A DNA stretch of 64,000 bases from Allantophomopsis cytisporea (lineage: Eukaryota; Ascomycota; Leotiomycetes; Phacidiales; Phacidiaceae): assembly GCA_024752435.1 (NCBI GenBank), contig CP103026.1, forward strand, positions 1,364,001-1,428,000. Reading direction: 5' to 3'. Of this stretch, positions 11,369 to 20,522 are shown piece by piece; position 1 is the first letter of the stretch, and every line of letters starts with the position of its first letter. The notes under the pieces are model-generated. The model saw only the letters and a list, made by a program, of their open reading frames with translations, had not been told where the DNA came from and did not search any database. The position numbers and the translations under genes are program-made.

Positions 11369-12626
11369 ATGAGCACAACAACTTGTCAAGCACTGGTCGT
11401 GAAGGTAGAAAACGATCAAGCCCCTCGGATGGCAAAAGAGCTCATACCTCTGCCAGAACCCGAATCAAACCAGGTTCTGGTAAGAATCTCCTACACTGCG
11501 CAAAACCCAACTGATGGTACAATTCTCTTCATTCCCTCCTGATCCAGAATGTTGACGGCTGTTCAGTGCAATCATTCGACTCAAACGCATTTGGAGATGG
11601 AGCAGTCTTGGGCTGCGACTTCGTCGGCACTGTCGAGCAGCTTGGCAGCGCGGTGAGCAAAGTCAAAAAGGGAGACATTATCGCTGGCTTGATCTGGGGA
11701 GGTTGGTCTAACTGATGCCGATGTTTTGGACATCCAGATTAACAAAATCATAGGAGAAATCAAAGGCCTTGGTGCATACAGCGAGTATACCCTAGCCGAT
11801 GAGAGCATATGCTTCCGAGTTCCTGATGGAGTGTCCGCCGAAGCTGCGGCAACAGTCCCTCTCGCCTCGGCAACTGCATTTCTGGCGCTGTTTTCAAAGG
11901 ATTGCCTGAACATTGATCGAAACAGTAGCAACAAACAGAGCGTGCTTGTGTGGGGCGGAGCCTGTAAGTTTGTTGAAGCGACCAGGTGATCAACTTGCGC
12001 TTACAAATCTTTTCATAGCGAGTGTTGGTCTCTATACTATCCAGATTGCCGCTCTGTATGGACTGAATGTAGTGACGACATGTAGCCCTCGAAATTTCGA
12101 TCTTGTGCGGTCCCATGGTGCGAGTCATGTCTTTGACTACCGTGATGAAGATGTTGTCGAGAAAATCAAGAACGTTGTTCCAGGGCTTCAATATGTGTTC
12201 GATACCATCGGTAAACCAGATTCGTCTGTTTTAGCATCTCGGGCTATTGATCATGATACTGGAGTGCTCTGCACTGTACGACCCGGAAAGGCGCACACGG
12301 AGCAAGTGGCTAAACATATAAAGGTGACGGATGTTCTGGTATGGACAGTATTTCTCAAAGAACATCGTTTTAAAACGTTCCACTGGCCGGTATGTCATCC
12401 AATGTCGAAGATGAAGCCACCATACTAATCCACTGCCCAGGCTCACAAAGAAGACCATGAGTTAGCGAGTGAGTTCTTTGAGAAGCTCCCTCTATGGTTG
12501 CAGCAGGGAAAGATCAAGCTAAACAAGCCGAAGATTCTTAAAGGACTTGATGCAGTGCCTGAGGGATTCCAGGAACATCGCGATGGAAAGATCTCCGCAT
12601 ACAAAATTGTATATAAGCTACAGTAG
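11369..12626 (+). CDS. Medium-chain reductase, quinone-oxidoreductase/enoyl-reductase (ToxD-like) type
   Basis: Five exons (11369-11516, 11567-11701, 11754-11963, 12019-12389, 12441-12626) are separated by introns of 50-55 nt with GT/AG ends. Joined, they give 349 residues. Conserved landmarks fall across every junction: QNPTDVQSFDSNAFG, LGCDFVGTVEQLG, GLIWGGEIKGLGAYSEY and VWGGASSVGLYTIQIA. The zinc ligands of true alcohol dehydrogenases are absent, so this is the NADPH-dependent, zinc-independent branch. Fungal relatives include trans-acting enoyl reductases of polyketide clusters and many stand-alone oxidoreductases. No polyketide synthase is nearby, so a free-standing detoxification or metabolic role is more likely. 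The substrate is unknown. Confidence 0.85.
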
Positions 12627-14158
12627 AGTAGTAAAAATGTGCTTAATGTACTTAAAGATCTTGCCTATATTCCACTACGTTTTCGTTGATTCGGAGGTTC
12701 AAGATGTCATCTGTCGGGACAGAAGTATGCAACTGGATCTATATCATTCGGCCATATCATCTGAATTGTCTTCTCCAGCTCTTTTCTATTTTTATGTTTT
12801 AATTTTTAGGTACTTTGCTGTTGTAAAGAATTCGTGAATAAGCTGTTAAAACCTTGAAGCGTGAAGTGTCGTTATCCTGACAGCCTTGCCAATGTGCTGG
12901 GTTATCTTCTGATAGGTTTCTGTGCCTAGGACTAATCTGCGATTGGCAGGGCTGATGGTCAGTATCACCTCTCTAAGCTTGAGAATGTGTTAATATTGTA
13001 CCGACTATGGGAGAGCATATATGTCCCAATTTCGTTCTTGATATCTACAGAGTGAAAAGAGCCTTTCTCAGACTAGATCCACGAAAAGAGGTCAAGATGT
13101 CGTTATCTTCTCCTTGATGGAGTCTTCGTCAATTTATCCGGTTACTCGAGGATCTGTGAGATACAAGATAACAGATCCTGGTGACCCGCAGAGAATTGGC
13201 GTTTAGCAATGAGGTTGAAGTTGCTACCTTTCATGGCCGCTCGTTTTCAGAACCGCTTAGAAGTTTAGATTGCACCTTTACAAGTCAGTAGAGCATCTTT
13301 GCCTTCTGAAACTGAATGGAAGGGTTTCTTATCCTTGGCATGATCTATAAGGAGATAAATAAGAACGGGAGTCTTTCGATGGTCTTTCCATTAAAACCAA
13401 GTGACTACAATAGGAGCCAGAAAGGGCAAGGTGCGGACGAAGAACATCATGAACGAAGGGAGGTATAATATATTATATAAGAGAGAGATATTTGAGTTGG
13501 TGTCAGATCAGTTGAGAGTCTTGTTTGAATTTTTATGTACTACATAATTGATACATGCAAGATGAACAGGTATATTCGTTATAAAAGGGGCAGTTGAAAA
13601 TCGAGAGACTACTATTACAGCCCAAGCACAACCATATACCTGACTACTAAGAGCAATATCCCCAATTAACATAATCACCTTATAAGTTTCCACCTAATCT
13701 CTACCTGGGAAGCTTATTCTTTGCCTCTTTTCGCATCCTCTGATTTCCTCTTCTTCCCCTCTCTTTCTTTTATCATGGATATGTTTCCATATTCAGCATA
13801 GATAATCCTGTAAATAGCCTTAAAAAGCACTTGTTAGGACAGCTAAATCAAATAGACGCCATCTCATAATTGTGCTGGTGACTTCGTTTAAAGATCCATC
13901 AATGCTCAGCGAAATGTTCTCCCCATCGGGGGACTCGTCGATCTACTCTATCCTGAAAGATAAGGCACGAACACATGAAAACGACGTCAACGTAAATTGC
14001 CCAAAGAGCTCAAACGATTTGCGGGGAAAGCAAGTACGCAGCAGCTCTTAAAATGGTACGGTTGAGTATCCAACGTCTCTTTGGTTCACTCAAACTCGAA
14101 TCTCGTTATTGAAGTGTCCTCTCACTTAGTCGATACTACAATTCGCACTTCATCCAAT
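12627..14158. other. Intergenic, 1.5 kb, no gene seen
   Basis: AT-rich, with stops on all frames. It contains a CT-rich stretch at about 13725-13775 and the presumed promoter of the PEBP gene. Confidence 0.5.
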
Positions 14159-14936
14159 ATGCGTTCCATTGCAACAGCTATCTTCTCTTTCCTCTATGTG
14201 ACGTCATGCAGTGCAGAACAAAGCCCACTAATGTCATCGAATAGCGATGTTCCCTCCTTCAAGGAAATCCATAAGGCGTAAGTCAATTCAAGTTGCTAAG
14301 CATCTCCTCAAGTATCAAGTATGCGTAGGTGAACTCTTAGCAATCATTCTGATACTGTCCAGCTTCAAGGAAGCCTCCATAATTCCCGATGTCCTCGATG
14401 GCTTCTCACCAAGGTGTTACATTTTTCCGAGCTATAGCGACAGCAAACCTATCCTCCCAGGTACCAAGTTATCACCCTCGCTCACCGAATCCGCACCATC
14501 GCTCGCCATAAGATGTCCCGAAAAATCCACAACTGGACCTTTCACTGTGATCCTCACAGACCCCGACGCACCTTCGAAGTCTGATCCTAAGTGGTCTGAA
14601 ATGTGTCACTGGATAGCTACCATACCATCATATTTCATCTCTTTGTCTGGAGATCAAATCGACTTCGAAGTTCCTGTTTATATGCCCTCAGCGTTAGGCA
14701 CATTAGGTCTAAGCGAGCTGGTCAAGTATAAGGCGCCAGGACCGCCACCGAAGACTGGCTATCATAGATATGTGATATTATTACTTGAGGGCGAGAACAA
14801 CAACTTGACCAAGCCGGAGGACAGACAACATTGGGGGTTTGGTGAGAAGGGTCATGGGGTTCAGGATTGGGCGAAACAGGAAGGATTGAGTGTCGTTGGT
14901 GGTAACTTTTTCTACGAAAGGAATGAGAAACAATGA
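14159..14936 (+). CDS. Secreted phosphatidylethanolamine-binding protein (PEBP, carboxypeptidase Y inhibitor-like)
   Basis: Two exons, 14159-14277 and 14363-14936, with an 85-nt intron, give 230 residues. I chose the ATG at 14159 because it opens a clean signal peptide (MRSIATAIFSFLYVTSCSA). The PEBP ligand-pocket signature is present: LTDPDAPSKSDPKWSEMCHWI, then a GYHRYVILLLEG strand, where GxHRY is the second family motif. The family binds anionic or phosphoethanolamine lipids. Yeast Tfs1 inhibits carboxypeptidase Y, and many fungal members are secreted. The protein ends with the usual FFYERN-type C-terminal helix region. The function beyond lipid or ligand binding is inferred. Confidence 0.88.
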
Positions 14937-15259
14937 AGATTTCTTCTGTTGTGGCTATCAAACTAATCGGCTGCGCTTGAATCTTTATGGGGAGGTTTTT
15001 TTTTTTTTGGCGCTATGAGATGCTGGAATACCTCATAGGTTGCAATTGTTAATCAACATGGATGTTTTAATTGCTTGACAAGGCACAATCAGAAGCTTCG
15101 TTCTCGAAAAAAATGTCATCATTTCGAACTGTTAGACTATTAACACTGGCTATACGATGTCACACCATGTCTTCTGTTGCTCGCGATTTATCAAACATGA
15201 ACATAGATATCATAAACTTCGACAAAACCCAATTATACTGAGAACTCCGATCAAGGAAA
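14937..15259. other. Intergenic between convergent genes
   Basis: About 320 bp between the stop of the PEBP gene and the stop of the amidoligase gene. A T11-12 tract is at about 14998-15010. No gene is seen. Confidence 0.5.
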
Positions 15260-17479
15260 CTAAGATTGTGATCCCCGGTTTTCCAAAGAGAAATACCGCT
15301 TCTCTCCGCTTACGGACGGTCCATAGTAAATATAAACAGGCGGCCCCGTTTGCTTTGAACCGTAAGCTGTGCAGCTCCATAGAGCCGGGTCTGCGTGGTT
15401 CTGGCAATATACTAGCTTGAAAGGTTGGTCAAGTCCGTATTTCTGACAAAAGCTTTCAAGACCGGCTGCCAGCTGCTCGAGTGGATACGGCCCCTCTTTC
15501 TTCCAAACCCCATCTTCTGGCCTGCTTGTAACGACATTTTCAGAGGGACTCTTGACAGCTTGCACCATTTCCAAGACAAGTTCACCTCGTCCAATAAAGT
15601 CACGCACTTCCTGATATTGACGACGTAGAGAGTCTACCATAACAATGACACCACTGATATTCTTGTGTAATGCCCAGTTCAGCGGAACGTTGTATTTGAT
15701 CCAATCTTCAACTCTGGTTATCTGGTACATGTTCTCTGTGGACGGACTACTGGCCGAATCTGCAGGTTTCTGGGTATCAGGCGTAGGAATCTCATGACTG
15801 GAACCCGAGTGAGAGGTAGGAAGAGTCTTCGTATTGGAATGTTGAGGACCAGAAGTATTTTCTGCTATAACTCCTGACTGTGAATTGGAGATAGATTCAG
15901 ATCGTACGTTAGAATCTGATCTGTTACTATTACCAGTATCGTATCCATCGTTAATTCCATCAGAATTGGGACCCTCACTCTGCATTTCTGTATCAGAATC
16001 ATCCGTCTGCAGTTTCTCATCTTCTGAGTCTGAGTATTCGGCATCGCTGTCTTCAGAGTCTATGATAACATTGCCATCCCCATCGAAAGCCACATCATAT
16101 CTGATCTTAAACTCTTCACCATCACCGGATTCATTTTCTTCGAAAGGCCGCCCTGTTCTTCTCGAAATCGTAGTTTTCAAATAATATTCTTCGTATCTAT
16201 TCTTGAACCACGTGCCACTTCTTAATTCGCTAGGCTGATACTTGGCATTTTCGTTTCGAGCAGGCTCAAGCTCAAAATCATTTGCATTTAGGGGGCCTTC
16301 AGAGGGATAGTCTTGATAGCGGAAGAATCTCTCTCGATAATACTGCTTGCCTGCTTCCGGAAAGTTCATTGCATCGAGAAGATCGAACGCATTGCGATCT
16401 TGGTTGTAATCAGTTATTGGACAGTGGGTATTAGTATCCGCATAATGAACTGAAAGTCGTATAAGACCGACACAGAATTCAACCCACCATCGAATGCTGT
16501 CTACTTCAAGAGTGCCGCGATGCTGACGGAATTCGATCGTGCGAGCGCTGCTTGTTGTTGAGGCCGCCTTTCCAAATCTGACATATTGCGATTTTTCCAA
16601 GCCAATGAGATCGGTAAGAGAGTCAACATCAAGGCATGTCAATATCTTCGTCCTTCTCTCTTGCAATGTAGTCGCATCCCCGAAATCGCACGCATTGGTG
16701 CCCAAATTCTCTGCCGCGTTCATTGCGTGCTTTTCATGGCGGCAGGGAGCATGAATACTATGAATTTGCTCCTCGTATGCCAAGAGTAGATACGCTAACT
16801 CCTGGAGGGCTTTAAAGTATGGTGCAAGTACGTGAACATGAAATCCGGCTTGGTTGGTGATGAAAGCACCGTGTTGAGAATTCTCTGTTCCTAGAATTGC
16901 CTGTACCACGCTCTCGATCTCTTTTGTGTCTGCAGGATCTCCCACTGACAACACCCTGCTCACAATTTCAATACCAAAGCTGTCCCAAGAAAGCATGTTG
17001 TCCTCATTGATCCGATCTGGAAGATATTTGGGAAGATTTCTTGATCCTACACCAACCACAGTGGGATCTGATGTAATGTGCCAATAGCCATATTGACTTT
17101 CTTGAATATCACGGAGCTTTGGTACCTTGACATCCAATCCAGTTTCTTTGGAGACAAGCCGAGAGGCCATAATCATCGGCTGTCTGCCGTACGGTACAAT
17201 TTGCACAAAAGGCCAAGGATAGTCATCATTGTTATCGCTGAAGACCGGATCATTGGCAATGACACCCCAGCTATTGTATGCCCGATTCGTGTACGAAGGT
17301 GTTCCAGTGAAGGGCCCTGTGCCACGAATCCCGTACGGTATATCTTTTACTGGCCCAAAGTTCGGTGCGTCTTCGGCTCGGTGCTTATCCAGCTCTGATT
17401 CATGAAAAGCAAAGATGCATTCTAACTCGATACCATAGGTCAACCGCTTGGTCTCATTTGATATTGTATAAATCACCAT
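15260..17479 (-). CDS. Amidoligase-family protein (Amidoligase_2, glutamine-synthetase-like fold)
   Basis: A single exon of 739 codons. The N-terminal half has the family landmarks in order: YGIELE (residues 15-20), WHITSDPT (133-140), GIEIVSRV (169-176), GFHVHVLA (212-219) and TIEFRQHRGTL (314-324), followed by WWVEFC. The acidic and His/Arg residues in these motifs are those expected for ATP/Mg binding and catalysis, so it is probably active. Bacterial relatives join a carboxylate and an amine, for instance in peptide tagging or cell-wall synthesis. Fungal members are lineage-expanded and largely uncharacterised. Residues about 455-590 are acidic and Ser/Asp-rich, probably disordered. The C-terminal 150 residues form a separate region with no recognised domain. 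There is no signal peptide. The substrate is unknown. Confidence 0.85.
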   Translation of the reverse strand: MVIYTISNETKRLTYGIELECIFAFHESELDKHRAEDAPNFGPVKDIPYGIRGTGPFTGTPSYTNRAYNSWGVIANDPVFSDNNDDYPWPFVQIVPYGRQPMIMASRLVSKETGLDVKVPKLRDIQESQYGYWHITSDPTVVGVGSRNLPKYLPDRINEDNMLSWDSFGIEIVSRVLSVGDPADTKEIESVVQAILGTENSQHGAFITNQAGFHVHVLAPYFKALQELAYLLLAYEEQIHSIHAPCRHEKHAMNAAENLGTNACDFGDATTLQERRTKILTCLDVDSLTDLIGLEKSQYVRFGKAASTTSSARTIEFRQHRGTLEVDSIRWWVEFCVGLIRLSVHYADTNTHCPITDYNQDRNAFDLLDAMNFPEAGKQYYRERFFRYQDYPSEGPLNANDFELEPARNENAKYQPSELRSGTWFKNRYEEYYLKTTISRRTGRPFEENESGDGEEFKIRYDVAFDGDGNVIIDSEDSDAEYSDSEDEKLQTDDSDTEMQSEGPNSDGINDGYDTGNSNRSDSNVRSESISNSQSGVIAENTSGPQHSNTKTLPTSHSGSSHEIPTPDTQKPADSASSPSTENMYQITRVEDWIKYNVPLNWALHKNISGVIVMVDSLRRQYQEVRDFIGRGELVLEMVQAVKSPSENVVTSRPEDGVWKKEGPYPLEQLAAGLESFCQKYGLDQPFKLVYCQNHADPALWSCTAYGSKQTGPPVYIYYGPSVSGEKRYFSLENRGSQS

Positions 17480-18898
17480 CTTGATGATGACTTAGAGTAA
17501 CAAGTGGTGGAACAAGAATGGGATGATTGAAAAATATAGGTAAGAAATAGTAGGACAAGAATAAGATGAGCGAAACAGTAAGTCAATGTGAGATAATCGA
17601 ATGAAAATCTAAATCCTTGATCAAAAACCATCATACCTTGAGTTCCTCTGTATTTTGGACTAGGGATCTCTTTGTGTATCTTTTCTTTTTTTAATAATAA
17701 TCCTTTTCATTCGAGAGCAGATGACAAAGAAGCCGCAGAAGCTTCAAGTCGATGAAAGAAACGATACGCACAAAGACAACGGAATGGACTACTCAACATC
17801 GAGGAGTCTCCAAACAAAGAACGTCAATTCAGTCTTGTCTACCCACATCCCACAAAGCTTCTTTGCCATCGTAGAGTGGGAGTACTGCAACCAGTCCTCC
17901 GAAAAAGGAATAGAAACATTTGATATATACCGCAGTCGCAGTCAAAAGACAGAGCTTGAGAGAGCCTCCCAGCAGCAGTATACTACAAATGTCTTTCTAT
18001 TGATTTCATGATAAGTGTGTGTGCTTGCCTCATGATTGGACATAAAGCGACTTTCTTCGATAAGATCCACTACCAGCCCTGGTAGCTACTCGAATTCCAT
18101 ACTAACGTGATAGTTCTTTGACAAATTCAGAAGATCCACTTCTGATAATTGATTCAGAATTACGCTTGCCATCTAAAGGATAACTGAAAGTTAATTTAAT
18201 ATCAACATCCTGATTGGAGTATTTGCTCTTCTACGCTGTCAATCCCAACGTTGATGTATCCTAGAGCCAACAGCATCGCTAAGCTTCGAGAACGACCTTA
18301 CATCATCTTTGAGAAACTGCAATATACGTCTGAGATATTTCTCAAGTATATGGAATTCTTATATCTCATGATATCAACTATCGCAGCCAAGATTGCGGAG
18401 AAATTGTTCTCTTCTCGCCTCATATCTCGAGATTCCTAGTATGCCCCAATTGACCATCATTCGTTCGTCATAACACAGTAGGAAATATTGTGCCTAAGTA
18501 AGCTCTTAACTTGCATGGTACTTGTCAATAATAACTCATTGAGAACTGTAAGGTAAATGATGAGACAGCTTACAAAAAAACTCTTCAGTGTTACCATTTT
18601 AGATCTTTCTGGATCCTTGAATGCTTGACTCTTCGCCTCAATATGATGAAATGCAATTGAGGTCATGTTGATCGCCCCTCGCTTCGGCAACATATTCATA
18701 ACAATATAAAGTGACTCACAACACCACCATGTCTACAATTGCACCATCACGCCCTTCCACGTACATGAACAACAAGAACTACATATAAGATCTGAGTGCA
18801 TCTCCTTAGACAAACAAACACAATCTTTTTGATCTTGCTAAACTACAATGCTTCGTCTATAATACAATTCTGCTGCAATCCACTGCCGCGAGCCCAAA
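17480..18898. other. Intergenic, 1.4 kb, divergent promoters
   Basis: It separates the amidoligase (-) from the M20 peptidase (+) start, so it should carry both promoters. A short open frame at 17721-18011 has no protein character that I recognise. Confidence 0.5.
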
Positions 18899-20158
18899 AT
18901 GTCTAAAGCCGAACTTCTCAAAGCTCTGGACGCCGATAAGGAGAAACAAATCGCCTTCCTCCAAGCCTTTACTCAAGCCCCTTCTCCCAATCCTCCTGGC
19001 GATACCACAGCCGCCGCAAATGTCGTTACTACTTACCTAAACTCCTTCGGCATCCAAACCAGCGTCCTTTCTCCCCTGCCAAACATGCCTAACATCCTCA
19101 GTTCTTTCTCAGGACCTCACTGCGGACCCCGTATCATCATGAATGGGCACATAGACGTGTTCCCTGTTGATGACGGCTCCGAATGGGAGCATTCCCCTTG
19201 GTCAGGGCATTACGATGGGAAATACGTGCACGGAAGAGGTGTCGTAGATATGAAAGCCGGAACTGCAGCCAGTATCATCGCCTATGCATATTTACATGCA
19301 CGGCGCGAGCATCTGCGGGGAAGTATTGGGTTGACCGTTGTGTCTGATGAGGAAACGGGCGGAAAATGGGGCAGTAAGTATCTACTCGATTTGGGCGAGG
19401 AGTGGAAGGGAGATGTGCTCATGAATGCCGAGCCTGGTGGTGTGCAGTCTGTCCGATTTGGAGAGAAAGGGACTCTGAGGTTGACCTTCACTGTGAGAAC
19501 GGAAGGGGCGCATGGTGCATATCTGCATCTTAGTGAAGGATCGAATAGGATTGCTGCGAGGCTAGTGGCCGCGCTGCTTACAGTCGAAGATCTGGTTCCT
19601 GACATCCCGGATTCGATAAGAAGCGGTCTGGCGAAGGCAGAGACAAGAAACGTGGTTAATGAGATTATGGGGAAGGGGGCGGCGGATATACTCCTGAAGC
19701 CAACTGTCAATATTGGGACATTCCATGGCGGAATCAAGGTCAATATGATACCGTCTCTTACGACACTTGAGGCAGATATTAGGTTGCCGATTGGCATGAC
19801 TAGAGACACTGTTCTCACGCACATCAAATCACATATCCTCACTAAATTCCCAGAGGTGCAGATGGAGGTTCAGGAGGCAGCTAGTAACCCAGCAGCATTC
19901 ACAGACCCAAATCATGAGATGATGAAGGCTTTAGTACGCAATGCGAAGACATTAAGCGGGAGAGAGCCACTGGCTATTCCGAGTATGGGAGCGACTGACT
20001 GCAAGCATTGGAGATATGCAAATGTACCAGCCTTTACATACGGATGTAGTCCAGACACTATGGCTAGCAAGGATGAGAAGGTGCTGGCTGAGGAATTTTT
20101 GACTGTGCTGAAGACGCATACTTTGGCAGCATGGGACTACCTCGATGGGCCTGAGTGA
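18899..20158 (+). CDS. M20 family metallopeptidase/deacylase (ArgE/DapE/ACY1 type)
   Basis: A single exon of 419 residues, a normal length for the family. The di-zinc centre is visible: H84 and D86 in NGHIDVFP, the bridging D117 in GRGVVDMKAG, catalytic E151 with metal ligand E152 in SDEETGG, E178 in MNAEPGG, and a C-terminal GATDCKHW that supplies the final His. The central dimerisation or lid domain is present. The reaction is hydrolysis of an N-acyl amide or peptide bond (acetylornithine, succinyl-diaminopimelate, acylamino acids or dipeptides), and the substrate cannot be told from sequence. No signal peptide is seen, so it is presumably cytosolic. Its stop faces the stop of ATP1 across 364 bp. 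Confidence 0.88.
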   Translation: MSKAELLKALDADKEKQIAFLQAFTQAPSPNPPGDTTAAANVVTTYLNSFGIQTSVLSPLPNMPNILSSFSGPHCGPRIIMNGHIDVFPVDDGSEWEHSPWSGHYDGKYVHGRGVVDMKAGTAASIIAYAYLHARREHLRGSIGLTVVSDEETGGKWGSKYLLDLGEEWKGDVLMNAEPGGVQSVRFGEKGTLRLTFTVRTEGAHGAYLHLSEGSNRIAARLVAALLTVEDLVPDIPDSIRSGLAKAETRNVVNEIMGKGAADILLKPTVNIGTFHGGIKVNMIPSLTTLEADIRLPIGMTRDTVLTHIKSHILTKFPEVQMEVQEAASNPAAFTDPNHEMMKALVRNAKTLSGREPLAIPSMGATDCKHWRYANVPAFTYGCSPDTMASKDEKVLAEEFLTVLKTHTLAAWDYLDGPE

Positions 20159-20522
20159 CTGAAGCTGTTGAAAGAGGGGCAATATGTGATCAAAAGGATA
20201 ATATCATGTTTTTTTATGCCACGGATACTCAAAGAGTTTTAAAGACCAGTAAAGTTGTTTATATAAAAACGTACCCGCCAGTCATGTTACGTGGACTTCA
20301 TAAAATAAAAGAATGCTGAGAAACATGCGCTTAGTAAATATTACCTCACCACATCGAATCGCGGAATTTTAGCAAGAAAGGCTTTTTGCGAAAGGGCTTG
20401 GAATTCTATTTTACACAGCTTTATTCCTATTAGCTACAGTCCTACAGGGCCCCAAAATACGCCCCATCCTTCACCCCAACTTCCCCTTAAACCACAAAGA
20501 GACAGGTCATACCTCTTGTGAT
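20159..20522. other. Intergenic between convergent M20 and ATP1 genes
   Basis: 364 bp of 3'-flanking sequence for both genes. It is AT-rich and nothing else is seen. Confidence 0.6.

Noticed and set aside
9617..12626. A secondary-metabolite cluster around the MDR reductase
   Set aside because: No polyketide or peptide synthase, transporter or cluster regulator is adjacent. The neighbours are housekeeping-type enzymes.
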